DNA from: Pseudomonas arcuscaelestis
GTDB lineage: Bacteria > Pseudomonadota > Gammaproteobacteria > Pseudomonadales > Pseudomonadaceae
Length of the DNA stretch: 64,000 bases
Assembly: GCF_016881005.1 (NCBI RefSeq)
Contig: NZ_JACOPV010000004.1
Location: 248,001 to 312,000, forward strand
Direction of reading: 5' to 3'
Shown one piece after another: positions 7,769 to 17,228 of the stretch (position 1 is its first letter; each line of letters opens with the position of its first letter). The notes beneath the pieces are model-generated. The model searched no databases. It was not told where the DNA came from and worked only from the letters and a program-made list of their open reading frames with translations. The translations under genes were made by a program, and so were the position numbers.

Positions 7769-9052
7769 ATGTTGAAAACCAGGATCAGCTTGATCGCGCT
7801 GGGGCTTATGGCCGCGACTCAGGCATCGGCCAATGACCAGGCCGCAGCTAAGGGCTTCATCGAAGACAGCAGCGCCAGTGTTCTGCTGCGCAACGCCTTC
7901 ATCAACCGCGACAAAAAGCATGGCGACGACGACCAGAGTGAATGGGGTCAGGCTTTCATCGGTAAGTTCTCTTCCGGCTACACCCAAGGTACCGTGGGTG
8001 TCGGTGTAGACGCTTTCGGTCTGTACGCTGTGCGTCTGGACGGCGGCAAGGGTCGCAACGGCGGCGCCGGTATCGACTTCTTCAAACCGGCTGAAGGCGA
8101 CGGCCCGCAAAACTCCCCACACAACCTTGCTCGTGGTGGCGCTGCGGTCAAATTCCGCGTTTCCAACACCGTACTGAAGTACGGCGACCAAATGCCGGAA
8201 CTGCCAGTGCTGCAGTACGACGATGGCCGCCTGCTGCCAGAGAGCTACACCGGTACCCTGATCACCTCGAAGGAAATCAAGGGCCTGGAGCTGAATGCCG
8301 GTCGCTTCACCCAGGAAGCACGTAAAAGTGCTGAAGGCCGTGACAGCGGTGGTCTGAAGTCGATCAACGTATTCGGCGGTAGCTACAAGTTCACCGAGAA
8401 CCTGTCCGCTTCCCTGTACGGTTCCGACGTAGAAGACGTATTGAAGAAGCAGTACCTGGGCGTCAACTTCGTTCAGCCGCTGGCAGACGATCAGTCCCTG
8501 ACCCTGGACTTCAACGGCTACAAGACCAAGCTGGATCGCGATTTCGCCACTGACGACCGTCGCGACAACACCATCTGGAGCCTGGCAGCCACTTACGCCT
8601 TCGGTCCGCACGCGCTGACCCTGGCGCACCAGCGCAGCACCGGTGACACCGGCTACAACTACGGTTTCTACCAGAACGCTGGTGGTATCGGTGACGGTGG
8701 TTCGACCATCTACCTGGCCAACTCCTACTGGTCCGACTTCAACAACGAAGACGAGCGTTCGTGGCAGGTTGCCTACGACCTGGACTTCGGCGCCTTCGGC
8801 GTACCGGGTCTGACCTACCGTGTAGCCTACGTGCGTGGTGATAACATCAACACCCGCGGCTTCGGTGAAGGTACAGAGCGCGAAATCTTCAACCAGTTCA
8901 AGTACGTGGTTCAGGAAGGTCCAGCCAAAGATCTGTCGATCAAGCTGCGTAGCTCGTTCCTGCGTACTTCCGACAGCATGCGTGAAGCTGAACTCAACGA
9001 CGACGGCAACGAAGTCCGCGTGTTCGTAGAGTACCCAATCAGCATCCTGTAA
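7769..9052 (+). CDS. OprD-family outer-membrane porin (OprE/OprQ-like)
   Basis: The product is a 427-residue porin with a signal peptide cleaved after about residue 21 (ATQASA). The mature N terminus AAKGFIEDSSASVLLRNAFI and the C-terminal EVRVFVEYPISIL are characteristic of the OprD family, an 18-strand barrel for small nutrients. Within the family it looks closest to the OprE/OprQ group; OprE lies beside aguAB in P. aeruginosa, and the same neighbourhood is seen here. The leader carries an sRNA/attenuator-like element and a Crc/Hfq motif. The substrate is not evident from sequence. Confidence 0.93.
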   Translation: MLKTRISLIALGLMAATQASANDQAAAKGFIEDSSASVLLRNAFINRDKKHGDDDQSEWGQAFIGKFSSGYTQGTVGVGVDAFGLYAVRLDGGKGRNGGAGIDFFKPAEGDGPQNSPHNLARGGAAVKFRVSNTVLKYGDQMPELPVLQYDDGRLLPESYTGTLITSKEIKGLELNAGRFTQEARKSAEGRDSGGLKSINVFGGSYKFTENLSASLYGSDVEDVLKKQYLGVNFVQPLADDQSLTLDFNGYKTKLDRDFATDDRRDNTIWSLAATYAFGPHALTLAHQRSTGDTGYNYGFYQNAGGIGDGGSTIYLANSYWSDFNNEDERSWQVAYDLDFGAFGVPGLTYRVAYVRGDNINTRGFGEGTEREIFNQFKYVVQEGPAKDLSIKLRSSFLRTSDSMREAELNDDGNEVRVFVEYPISIL

Positions 9053-9072
9053 TTGCTGCTTGCGTCTCCACC

Positions 9073-9094
9073 AACCCCGGCCTAGGCCGGGGTT
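9073..9094. terminator. Palindromic terminator between convergent porin and GltB-like genes
   Basis: AACCCCGGCC-TA-GGCCGGGGTT forms a 10-bp perfect stem with a short T-rich tail (TGTTCATT) on the plus side. Confidence 0.6.
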
Positions 9095-9166
9095 GTTCAT
9101 TCAGGCGCCACACTCACCGAAAGCGCTGGGAGCGGATTGATCCGCGAAGGACTGCGCAGCAGTTCC

Positions 9167-10831
9167 CTAGGCCGGCATGCTTTCTTTGCGACGCACCGCA
9201 GGCTTGATTGGCGATACTTCGCCTGTCTCCGGCTCGAAGCTGTCGCTGCGCGCCATTCGCCACATCCGTGCATAGAACTCACTTTCGATCGAGCCACTGA
9301 GCAACTCGCCGGGCTTGAGGAACACATGCAGCTGGGAAAACAGCTGGATCTCGCTGGCACTGATGCGCCGTACCAGATGCTTGGGCTTGAGCTGTGAGGG
9401 ATGGTCCAGGCCTGCTGCCGCAAGCATTTCAGCCAGGGCATGCAGGGTATTGCGGTGAAAGCTGTAAACCCGCTCGGCTTTGTCCGGCACCACCAGGGCG
9501 CGCTGACGAAGCGGGTCTTGAGTAGCGACGCCGGTAGGACACTTGTTGGTATGGCAGCTTTGCGACTGAATGCAGCCAATCGCGAACATAAAGCCACGCG
9601 CCGAGTTGACCCAGTCCGCACCGATTGCCAGCACGCTTGCGATGTCGAAAGCACTGACAATCTTGCCGCCTGCGCCAATGCGTACCTTGTCGCGCAGGTT
9701 CAAGCCCACCAGGGTGTTGTGGACAAACATCAGCCCTTCCCGCATCGGCACACCAATGTTGTCGCTGAACTCGCGAGGTGCGGCGCCCGTACCGCCTTCC
9801 TTGCCGTCGACAACGATAAAGTCCGGAACAATACCGGTCACCAGCATGGCCTTGGCAATGCCCATGAACTCCCACGGGTGGCCCAGGCAAAATTTGAAAC
9901 CCACCGGCTTACCGCCAGACAACTCGCGCAATTGGGCAATGAACTGCAGCAGTTCCATTGGAGTGCGAAAGGCGCTGTGGGCGGCGGGCGAGATGCAGTC
10001 TTCACCCACCGTCACTCCACGGGTGGCCGCAATCTCGCTGCTCACTTTATGCCCTGGCAGAATCCCGCCATGCCCAGGCTTGGCGCCTTGGCTCAGCTTG
10101 ATTTCGATCATCTTCACTTGCGGGTCACGCGCCTGTTTGGCGAAACGCTCAGGGTCGAAGCGCCCGGCCGAAGTGCGGCAGCCAAAATAGCCACTGCCAA
10201 TTTCCCAGATCAGATCACCACCGTGTTCGCGGTGATACGGGCTGATACTGCCTTCGCCAGTGTCATGGGCAAAACGCCCCTTCTTGGCGCCTTGATTGAG
10301 CGCGGCAATAGCGTTGGCACTCAGCGCACCGAAGCTCATTGCCGAGATATTGAAAATTGACGCCGAGTACGGCTGACGGCACTGCGGGCCGCCGATGGCG
10401 ATGCGAAACGAAGCGGGGTCGGGGGTGTCTGCAGGCAGCATCGAATGGCTGATGAACTCAAAGCCGGGGCGGTACACATCGATGAGCGTGCCGAAGGCCT
10501 TCTCGGCGCTTTCATTCTTGGCCCGTGCGTACACCAGCGAGCGCTGGGCGCGGGAGAACGGCAGCTTGTCGTCATCGCCCTCGAGCAGGTACTGGCGAAT
10601 TTCCGGGCGAATGGTTTCGATCAGGTAACGGATATTGCCGAGAATCGGGTAGTTGCGTCGCACTGCGTGATGGCTTTGTCGCAGGTCATTGAGGCCAACC
10701 AGGCTGAGCAGCGCACAGATCAGGGTGAAGGGCCACAGCCACACATGGTTGGAAAGAAACGGCAGGCTGATACAGGTAAACAGCAAACAGCCGACCAAAC
10801 AGGCATAGCGGCTGGGAAGCGAAGCTTTCAT
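9167..10831 (-). CDS. FMN-binding glutamate-synthase-family protein
   Basis: The product has 554 residues. It begins with two membrane segments (about 8-25 and 30-48), then carries a stand-alone GltB-type FMN/Fe-S barrel. The GltB signatures are present: MIEIKLSQGAKPGHGG, DGKEGGTGAAP and the iron-sulfur cysteines in CIQSQSCHTNKCPTG. It lacks the glutaminase domain, so it is unlikely to be glutamate synthase. Such proteins are annotated as FMN-binding glutamate synthase family with unknown reaction. The ATG at 10831 is chosen because GGAAG lies six bases before it; a longer TTG start at 10882 has no ribosome site. Confidence 0.85.
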   Translation of the reverse strand: MKASLPSRYACLVGCLLFTCISLPFLSNHVWLWPFTLICALLSLVGLNDLRQSHHAVRRNYPILGNIRYLIETIRPEIRQYLLEGDDDKLPFSRAQRSLVYARAKNESAEKAFGTLIDVYRPGFEFISHSMLPADTPDPASFRIAIGGPQCRQPYSASIFNISAMSFGALSANAIAALNQGAKKGRFAHDTGEGSISPYHREHGGDLIWEIGSGYFGCRTSAGRFDPERFAKQARDPQVKMIEIKLSQGAKPGHGGILPGHKVSSEIAATRGVTVGEDCISPAAHSAFRTPMELLQFIAQLRELSGGKPVGFKFCLGHPWEFMGIAKAMLVTGIVPDFIVVDGKEGGTGAAPREFSDNIGVPMREGLMFVHNTLVGLNLRDKVRIGAGGKIVSAFDIASVLAIGADWVNSARGFMFAIGCIQSQSCHTNKCPTGVATQDPLRQRALVVPDKAERVYSFHRNTLHALAEMLAAAGLDHPSQLKPKHLVRRISASEIQLFSQLHVFLKPGELLSGSIESEFYARMWRMARSDSFEPETGEVSPIKPAVRRKESMPA

Positions 10832-11046
10832 GAATCTTCCACTGATATGAGAGATCCTTCCAAGGATAGGGCAAGCGCTCAAGCGGAAAACCCGTGAAAT
10901 CAGTAAAAGACTTTTATTCCCGGCGTGCTTGACCTGAGCCAGGTTAGTTCGCAGATAGCTGAACCCAACTCCGCTAGTTGCATAACTGCCAGGCGCAGCG
11001 CCCGTGCTACAAGATCACTCCAGATGTTTCCGAGTGATTTCAAGCG

Positions 11047-12237
11047 ATGACCGCACCTCGCATTCAACCCACCGCCCAGGGCTTTGGCCTGCTGTGCCTG
11101 GCCAGCTATCTGCTGTCGCTGTCGTATGGCTCGACGTTTTTGTTGTCGTTGCTGGTCAGCACCCGTGGCGGTAATGAGCAGGACGCTGGCCAAATCATTT
11201 CGCTGGCCATGCTCAGTACCGTGGTTGCAGTGCTGGGCAGCGGTCATCTGGCTGACCGTCTTGGGTCTGCGCGGGCTATTGCACTGTCAGCGTGCTGCCT
11301 GGTGGTGGCCTGCCTGGACTTTGCCCTGGTGCCTGGCACCGGCATGGGCCTGATGCTCTGTGGCCTTGTTCTGGGCCTTGGCTGGGGCGCGTTCTATACC
11401 CTCGGGCCCATCCTGGTCAGCGAACGCGTCGAGGCGCAGCGCCGTACCCACAGCTTTGCCTTGCTCTCGGGCAGCATGATGAGCGGTATCGGTTCCGGGC
11501 CTTTGGTCGGCAAGCTGGCCAGTGTGTTCGGCCTGCCGGTACAGACCGCGTTCTACACCGCTGCCCTGGCAGCGCTGGTCGGCCTGCTGATTTTCACCTA
11601 CCTGGCGCGCCTGCAGCGTCCGGCTTCCAGCCGTGTCAGCATCAGCCGGCGTGCGTCCATCGAGGTGCTGGGCTCGAAGGCGCGTTGGCCGATTGTCATG
11701 GTGGGTTTGGGCGGCGCAATCTTCGGTGGCCTGGGCAGCTTCCAGACGTCCTATGCGGCGGTACGCGGCCTGGATTACTCGTTGTTCTTCATTGGCTTCA
11801 TGAGCGCGGCAATCAGTTGCCGGTTGTTGATCGCAGGGTGGGTGGTAAAGCGTGACGCCTATCAAGCCTCGTGCCTGCTGTGCGGGTTCATCGTTGTGGC
11901 GGTGCTGGCCTTGGGCTGGGGTGTGCAGGACAACCTTGGCTACCTGCTGGCCGCAGCGCTGTTGGGCGTCGGATACGGCCTGAACTACTCGGTGATCAAT
12001 GGCCTGGCGGCGAACCAGGCCCCGGCCGGTCTCACCCCACAAGCCTTGCTGTTGTTCAGCCTTGCCTACTTTCTTGGGGTGTTCGGCTACCCTTGGTTGG
12101 CCGGTAACTTGATCGTCAGCAACGGCACCGAAGCAATGATGATCAGCCTGCTGCTGGTAGCGCTGCTGAACTGGGCGATAAGCCTCGGTCGACTTTACGG
12201 GCGCCGTCGCGACATGGCCTTGTCTGCGGCGGGCTAA
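11047..12237 (+). CDS. MFS transporter
   Basis: The product is a 396-residue inner-membrane protein with about twelve hydrophobic segments, an MFS-type loop after helix 2 (GHLADRLGSARAI) and a short central loop (RRASIEVLGSKARW). It belongs to the major facilitator superfamily, probably a sugar- or drug-type efflux carrier; the substrate is unknown. It lies just upstream of hldD on the same strand, the arrangement also known at PA3336-PA3337 of P. aeruginosa. That is position, not functional evidence. Confidence 0.85.
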   Translation: MTAPRIQPTAQGFGLLCLASYLLSLSYGSTFLLSLLVSTRGGNEQDAGQIISLAMLSTVVAVLGSGHLADRLGSARAIALSACCLVVACLDFALVPGTGMGLMLCGLVLGLGWGAFYTLGPILVSERVEAQRRTHSFALLSGSMMSGIGSGPLVGKLASVFGLPVQTAFYTAALAALVGLLIFTYLARLQRPASSRVSISRRASIEVLGSKARWPIVMVGLGGAIFGGLGSFQTSYAAVRGLDYSLFFIGFMSAAISCRLLIAGWVVKRDAYQASCLLCGFIVVAVLALGWGVQDNLGYLLAAALLGVGYGLNYSVINGLAANQAPAGLTPQALLLFSLAYFLGVFGYPWLAGNLIVSNGTEAMMISLLLVALLNWAISLGRLYGRRRDMALSAAG

Positions 12238-12451
12238 GCATTACTGGTCCTGGGTCTGGTTCCAGACCGGCGTACTGGTAGAGCGAGCCGAAATAACGCT
12301 TGTCGGAGATAAACGGCTGCATCAGCGGCAACAGCAAAACAGAAGTCCGACGAGCGTTATCGCCAACAACGCATCTATTGACCCTGGTTAGTTTTTGAGC
12401 AGCAAACGTTGCCTACACTGAGAGCTCTGCACCCTCAAAGGGGGACAAAGC

Positions 12452-13447
12452 ATGACCATTATCGTCACCGGCGCGGCCGGTTTCATTGGTAGCAACCTGG
12501 TCCAGGCCCTCAATCGACGCGATGAAACCGAGATCATTGCTGTCGACGACCTGACCGATGGCGACAAGTTTCGCAACCTCGCCGATTGCGAGATTGCCGA
12601 TTACCTGGACAAAGACGACTTTCTTGAGCGCTTTGCGTGCGGCCAGTTCGGCAAAGTCAGGGCCGTGCTGCACCAGGGTGCGTGCTCCAGTACCGTCGTG
12701 GACGACGGCCGATTCATGATGGACAGCAACTACCGCTTCAGCCGCGACCTGCTCGACGCTGCACAAAGCCTGCAAGTACCGATGCTGTACGCCTCATCGG
12801 CAGCGGTGTACGGCGCTGGGCGCGACTTTCGTGAACAACGCGAATGTGAGCGGCCATTGAATGTATACGGCTACTCCAAATTTTTGTTCGACCAGCGCGT
12901 GCGCCGGCAACTGCCGGTGTCACGCAGCCAGATCGTTGGGCTGCGCTACTTCAACGTGTACGGGCCCCACGAACAGCACAAAGGCGCCATGGCCTCCGTG
13001 GCCTTTCACTGCTTCAACCAATACCAAGCCCACGGCAAAGTCAGCCTGTTCGGCAGTTACGGCGACTACCCAAGCGGCGGGCACCTGCGCGACTTCGTCT
13101 CGGTGGAAGACGTGGTCAAGGTTAACCTGTTCTTCTTGGATAACCCGCAACTGAGCGGCATCTTCAACGTCGGCAGTGGCCGCGCCCAGCCGTTCAACGA
13201 CGTGGCCATGGCGGTTATCAACCACTTGCGCGAGCAGCACGACCACCCCCCGCTTTCCCGGGAGATGGCCTTGCTTGAAGGCATTCTTGAATACAGCGAG
13301 TTTCCTGAGCACCTGCGTGGCAAATATCAGTGCTACACCTGCGCCGACCTTGGGCAGCTACGGGCGGTTGGCTACCAGGAGCCTACCTTGTCGGTAGAGC
13401 AGGGCGTTGCACGCTACTGCGACTGGTTGCAGGCGACGCTCGCTTAG
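12452..13447 (+). CDS. hldD: ADP-L-glycero-D-manno-heptose 6-epimerase
   Basis: This 331-residue extended short-chain dehydrogenase epimerises ADP-D-glycero-D-manno-heptose to the L-glycero form used in the lipopolysaccharide inner core. It has the NADP-binding [12 protein letters not shown] at residues 6-17, a [10 protein letters not shown] active-site motif, and [13 protein letters not shown] for substrate binding. The start follows AAGGGGGAC. The stop TAG at 13445 overlaps the stop of the convergent flavoprotein gene, so no terminator separates them. Confidence 0.96.
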   Translation: MTIIVTGAAGFIGSNLVQALNRRDETEIIAVDDLTDGDKFRNLADCEIADYLDKDDFLERFACGQFGKVRAVLHQGACSSTVVDDGRFMMDSNYRFSRDLLDAAQSLQVPMLYASSAAVYGAGRDFREQRECERPLNVYGYSKFLFDQRVRRQLPVSRSQIVGLRYFNVYGPHEQHKGAMASVAFHCFNQYQAHGKVSLFGSYGDYPSGGHLRDFVSVEDVVKVNLFFLDNPQLSGIFNVGSGRAQPFNDVAMAVINHLREQHDHPPLSREMALLEGILEYSEFPEHLRGKYQCYTCADLGQLRAVGYQEPTLSVEQGVARYCDWLQATLA

Positions 13448-14823
13448 TGCTGACGTAGCGCCTTTACATCGCCCTTGGCAGCGGTTTCGCGCAGGTACTC
13501 GCCGAGCGAATCATCCATGGCCTGCAGCCAGCGGGTATGGTGCGGCACGGCGGCAGTGCCGGTGATAACCGAACGGTAGGACTTATCGCGATAGCCCATG
13601 ATGTCCTGCTTTTTGTCCGACTTCCATTTCAGGAAAATGCGGTTTACCGCGTCGATATCGAAGCTTGGGTAGTCGGTCTGTTCGATCAGGTGCTTGATAT
13701 AGCGGCCTTGGAATTCGTACATCGAAGCAGTGGTTTCCAGCGCTTCTTCCTCGGCACGCCAGCGGGCACTGTCGGCCTGCATCGCCGATGGCTGCGGCAG
13801 CTTGATACGCCCGAGCATGTAATCGCGAGCAAACCAGGCCTGCGCATCGAACAGATTGAAGCTGTACCAGAGGTCTTGCATGCCAAGGTAGATCAACTGC
13901 GGGTTCTGCTCCCACACCACACCTTGATAGAGGCCTAGCGGCCACAGGCGATTGCCGGTGTTGAGGGCCAGGTCGTCCGGCAGGAACGGGAAGTGATGCT
14001 GATAGCCGGTGCAAAGAATGATCGCATCAACGCGCTTGCTCGACCCGTCGGCAAAATACGCCATGTCGCCTTCAACACGCTGCAGCTGCGGTCGCTCTTC
14101 CCAGCCCTTGGGCCATTTGTAACCCATCGGTTGGGTACGCCAGGCGCTGGTGATCGAGCGTGCGCCGTACTTGAAGCACTGCGAGCCGATATCCTCGGCG
14201 GAATAGCTGCTGCCGACAATCAGTACATCCTTGCCTTTGAATTCCAGCGCATCGCGGAAGTCGTGGGCATGCAGAATGCGCCCGGAAAACCGTTCAAAGC
14301 CGCTGAAATCCGGCACATGCGGGGTAGAGAAATGCCCGCTGGCCACCACCACATAATCGAACACCTGCTCGATACCCTGGCCGATAGCGTAGTCGTAGGC
14401 GTTGACCGTAAAGGTACGGCTGGCCTCATCAAAGCTCACGGCCTTCACCGCCGTATTGAAACGAATGTAGTCGCGCACGCCGGCCTTTTTCACCCGGCCC
14501 TGAATGTAATCCCACAACACCTCACGCGGCGGATACGAAGAAATCGGCCGTCCGAAATGTTCATCAAAACTGTAGTCGGCGAACTCCAGGCACTCCTTCG
14601 GCCCGTTCGACCACAGGTAGCGATACATACTGCCGTGCACCGGCTCGCCGTGCTCATCCAGCCCGGTGCGCCAGGTGTAGTTCCACATCCCGCCCCAGTC
14701 GGCCTGCTTTTCGAAACAAACCACCTCGGGCATTGGAGCACCCTGGGCGTGAGCGGATTGAAAGGCACGCAACTGCGCTAGGCCGGAAGGACCTGCGCCG
14801 ATAATGGCAACACGAATAGTCAT
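13444..14823 (-). CDS. tmm: Flavin-containing monooxygenase, trimethylamine-monooxygenase type
   Basis: The product is a 459-residue FAD/NADPH monooxygenase. Visible features are FAD-binding GAGPSG at residues 9-14, the FMO signature region [13 protein letters not shown], and the NADPH-binding GSSYSAED. Long blocks such as [15 protein letters not shown] and [17 protein letters not shown] match my memory of bacterial Tmm/bFMO, which oxidises trimethylamine to its N-oxide and can also oxygenate indole. Substrate preference needs testing. The ATG at 14823 has CAGGA seven bases upstream; the longer frame to 14895 does not. It is a single-gene unit, convergent with hldD. Confidence 0.8.
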   Translation of the reverse strand: MTIRVAIIGAGPSGLAQLRAFQSAHAQGAPMPEVVCFEKQADWGGMWNYTWRTGLDEHGEPVHGSMYRYLWSNGPKECLEFADYSFDEHFGRPISSYPPREVLWDYIQGRVKKAGVRDYIRFNTAVKAVSFDEASRTFTVNAYDYAIGQGIEQVFDYVVVASGHFSTPHVPDFSGFERFSGRILHAHDFRDALEFKGKDVLIVGSSYSAEDIGSQCFKYGARSITSAWRTQPMGYKWPKGWEERPQLQRVEGDMAYFADGSSKRVDAIILCTGYQHHFPFLPDDLALNTGNRLWPLGLYQGVVWEQNPQLIYLGMQDLWYSFNLFDAQAWFARDYMLGRIKLPQPSAMQADSARWRAEEEALETTASMYEFQGRYIKHLIEQTDYPSFDIDAVNRIFLKWKSDKKQDIMGYRDKSYRSVITGTAAVPHHTRWLQAMDDSLGEYLRETAAKGDVKALRQH

Positions 14824-15480
14824 AAAAATTCCTGACAGAAAACACTGAAAAAAATGCAAAGCGTCTCCAGCCCTGAACGGTGAAACCGAGGGCAATGGAA
14901 AGCGAAAAATTCAGATGTCAGCGGGCAGGTGGAGGAACAGGGCGTTTGCGTTTATGCGCGAGCAGAATGTCGCGGGGTGGAATCGACAGGGTGTGGAAGA
15001 GTGTCGAAAGCGGAGAGCTGAGCTGCGAAACACTAGCAACAGCGATGGGCCCGCAAGACTTGCCAAACAGCACGGCAAACGGGCCTTGAGGGCGAAAGAT
15101 GCGTGTGATCTCATTCATGACGGGCTGATTCTGCCTCTTTTGGTTATGGATGCCTTTTTAGCTATAACGGATGGGGCGCGAGATTTCAAGGCTGGCGCCC
15201 TCGGCTTGCCTCACCTGACGATGAACGTTAGGCTTCCCGGGTCGCTGCAAAATCAGCGATCGGGTTTGGTCGCCCGTTCACACAATTAGACGTTTCAGCG
15301 TCCAACTACGAATGCTGACGAGATGTTCGTCTGCACCTTCGTTTTATGGCGGCTGTGCGCGGGAGGCATTCGTGCCTGCCGGGTTTGTCTATTGTCTCGG
15401 TCGACCAACCTGCGTACAGCTGTCACCCAACTTGCTTGGTCGCGAGTGGTGCCAGTTCCACCACAATAGAGATGTTCACA
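14824..15480. other. Intergenic region, 657 bp
   Basis: No convincing gene. A 66-codon minus-strand frame (14918-15118) and a 124-codon plus-strand frame (14915-15289) overlap each other and lack ribosome sites. The region is compositionally mixed, with an AT-richer patch near 15120-15170, and must hold the promoters of the monooxygenase and of the DUF3077-type gene. Confidence 0.6.
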
Positions 15481-15801
15481 ATGACAAAAATAGTCCCGGA
15501 TCCCCCGCAGTCCCTCTTCGGCAAAACCGCCGAATCCACCTTCGGCGCCTGCAACGCCGGCCACCCACCCCTGTTTACCGTGCGCGAAGGCATCGAAGCT
15601 GAAGATGCACTGGTTCACGTCTCGCTATTGCTCGAAGGCATCTACGACACCGCCCAGCAGGCCTGCGAGCATATTCATGACCTACCCAAGAAAGGCCTGC
15701 TCTGGTCCACCCTGCATTCGGCAGACCTGGCAAAAGGGCTGGTGGATGCAGTGTTGGATGGAATTGATAACGAGGGATTGAAGCGTAAAGGGCGGGGTTG
15801 A
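15481..15801 (+). CDS. DUF3077/DUF6124-type small protein
   Basis: The product has 106 residues, starting at the ATG in TTCACAATGACAAAA; an in-frame ATG at 15472 would add three residues. The sequence pattern (KIVPDPP at the N terminus, HPPLFTVREGIEAEDALVHVSLLL, then an amphipathic helix ending in a DAVLDGI segment) fits a Pseudomonas-specific family of unknown function that is usually present in many copies per genome. The middle is predicted helical, with no signal peptide. Confidence 0.75.
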   Translation: MTKIVPDPPQSLFGKTAESTFGACNAGHPPLFTVREGIEAEDALVHVSLLLEGIYDTAQQACEHIHDLPKKGLLWSTLHSADLAKGLVDAVLDGIDNEGLKRKGRG

Positions 15802-15812
15802 GTTGATTGAAA

Positions 15813-16037
15813 ATGCGGGGCTGGAGTGACCGCTTGAGAGGGGCTGCTTGGCGGCCCTTCGTCTGGTGTAGGGGTTTGTTCAAGCGGATGTGCTATGCGT
15901 TGCAGCCCATGGCTGAGCGCGGGCAACTGCCGCGCAAGCGAGTGATGATGGCTGATGAGGGCGAAGCCCTGCTTGCCACGGTACGCGAACGTCTTGCGGC
16001 CCCCCAGCGGGTGAAGGTTTTGCTGGATGACCTATAG
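15813..16037 (+). CDS. Doubtful small ORF, 74 residues
   Basis: An open frame follows the DUF3077-type gene closely and encodes a basic peptide. It has no recognisable domain and no clear ribosome site. It could be a chance frame or the remains of a gene. Confidence 0.2.
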   Translation: MRGWSDRLRGAAWRPFVWCRGLFKRMCYALQPMAERGQLPRKRVMMADEGEALLATVRERLAAPQRVKVLLDDL

Positions 16038-16117
16038 GTTTTACAAAAAGTGGCAGATCGGTCAGATGCTTGCCTGTGAGAGCAATGGCATCGAAATCTA
16101 ATGAAATGCCAAAACGA

Positions 16118-16147
16118 AAAAACCCGCCAGAAGGCGGGTTTTTCGGG
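16118..16147 (-). terminator. Terminator after tRNA-Thr (bidirectional)
   Basis: AACCCGCCAGAAGGCGGGTT (16121-16140) is flanked by A runs on one side and T runs on the other, so it can end transcription from both directions. Confidence 0.85.
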
Positions 16148-16186
16148 GGTTCCAGAGACTTTGAAAGCTTTCTTTGGAACCTTGTA

Positions 16187-16262
<76 letters not shown>

Positions 16263-16359
16263 ACAGGGGCGTCATTATAGCGATCGGTTTGCGTCTGTAA
16301 ACTACTTCTGCACGATTCTTTGAAATACTTGTTTCTAAAAGGTATTTCGGCCCGTTTTC

Positions 16360-16590
16360 CTACCAGCCACGGTGCAGTGAAGTGGCGTCTGGTTCGGCTT
16401 TGGTCGGGTCGAAAAGCATGGGTTTGTGGTCGTGACAGCCACGCTTGTTGCAGTGCATGTAAGGCTGTGCCGGCAAGCCGTTGTCGCCCAGTACCTGCAT
16501 TTTTGGCATTTCCCAGTCGGGGGTGTAGCTGGCGCTGCTGCAGCCAGCGAGGATGAAGGTGAGCAAGGCAAGGCTGTGTGTTTTGTTCAC
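16360..16590 (-). CDS. Small lipoprotein, 76 residues
   Basis: It begins with a GTG start preceded by GGA eight bases upstream. The N terminus is a lipoprotein signal with the lipobox LAGC (Cys17), giving a mature part of about 60 residues that contains a CNKRGCHDH motif, a possible metal or disulfide pair. Family unknown. It is the last gene of a four-gene minus-strand operon (DUF2975, XRE, lipoprotein, lipoprotein), 23 bp after the previous gene. Confidence 0.7.
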   Translation of the reverse strand: MNKTHSLALLTFILAGCSSASYTPDWEMPKMQVLGDNGLPAQPYMHCNKRGCHDHKPMLFDPTKAEPDATSLHRGW

Positions 16591-16613
16591 TGTAAATTCC
16601 GTTTTCTTCAGGT

Positions 16614-16994
16614 TTATTCTTTGTTGAGGATGCGCTGGATGGTGCCGCCGCAGCTTTGGTAGCAGCTGTCGTAGTCGTTGCCGCAGCTGTAGCTTGAGCC
16701 GCTGCCGTACGGGTAGCTGGGGTAGTAGCAGCTTTTGCGGGCTTCTTTTTTGCTCTTGCCGTTCTGGCAGTGCTGGTAGCTTCTGAGGTTGGCCTGGTAC
16801 AGGGCCAGGTCGCTGTTTTCCTGCAGGCGCGCCATTTGTTTGCAGTGGTTGCGTTCGGTGGCGCAGCTGTTGATGCAGTTCATGCCCATCATGCTGGGTG
16901 GGGGCGAGTATCTATAGGTGTAACTAGGGCCGCAGCCGCCGAGCAGGGCGGCAGTCAGCAGCAGCGCAGGGCGCCACTTGAGTGAATTGCTCAC
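16614..16994 (-). CDS. Cysteine-rich lipoprotein, 126 residues
   Basis: The GTG start has AAGGA twelve bases upstream, which is long. The lipobox is LLGGC (Cys21). The mature part is short, rich in Tyr/Ser, and has about ten cysteines arranged in pairs (CINSCATERNHC; CGNDYDSCYQSC), suggesting disulfides in the periplasm. I do not recognise the family. It starts 18 bp after the XRE gene and is likely cotranscribed with it. Confidence 0.72.
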   Translation of the reverse strand: MSNSLKWRPALLLTAALLGGCGPSYTYRYSPPPSMMGMNCINSCATERNHCKQMARLQENSDLALYQANLRSYQHCQNGKSKKEARKSCYYPSYPYGSGSSYSCGNDYDSCYQSCGGTIQRILNKE

Positions 16995-17012
16995 GAGTTG
17001 CTGGTTCCTTGA

Positions 17013-17219
17013 TCATTCCTCGCTGAACTCCAGCAAATCACCTGGCTGGCAGTTCAACGCGCGACAGAGCTTCTCCAGGGTCTCGATTTTGAAACCCTTG
17101 ATTTTGCCGTTTTTCAGCAACGACAGGTTCGCTTCCGTAATCCCGATAATTTCGGCCAGATCCTTGGAGCGGATCTTGTTTTTGGCCATGACCACGTCGA
17201 GGCGGATGATTATCGGCAT
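17013..17219 (-). CDS. XRE/Cro-type HTH regulator, 68 residues
   Basis: The protein is a single helix-turn-helix domain: KIRSKDLAEIIGITEANLSL forms helices 1-3, and KLCRALNCQPGDLLEF is the typical end. It is the YozG/HTH_26-like type commonly paired with a DUF2975 membrane protein, and that partner is directly upstream with a 9-bp gap. No Shine-Dalgarno is visible before the ATG, so translation is probably coupled to the upstream gene. The regulated target is unknown. Confidence 0.85.
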   Translation of the reverse strand: MPIIIRLDVVMAKNKIRSKDLAEIIGITEANLSLLKNGKIKGFKIETLEKLCRALNCQPGDLLEFSEE

Positions 17220-17228
17220 AGGGGGAAG

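Noticed and set aside
14915..15289. 124- and 66-codon frames in the gap after tmm
   Set aside because: They overlap each other on opposite strands, have no ribosome site and show no recognisable pattern.
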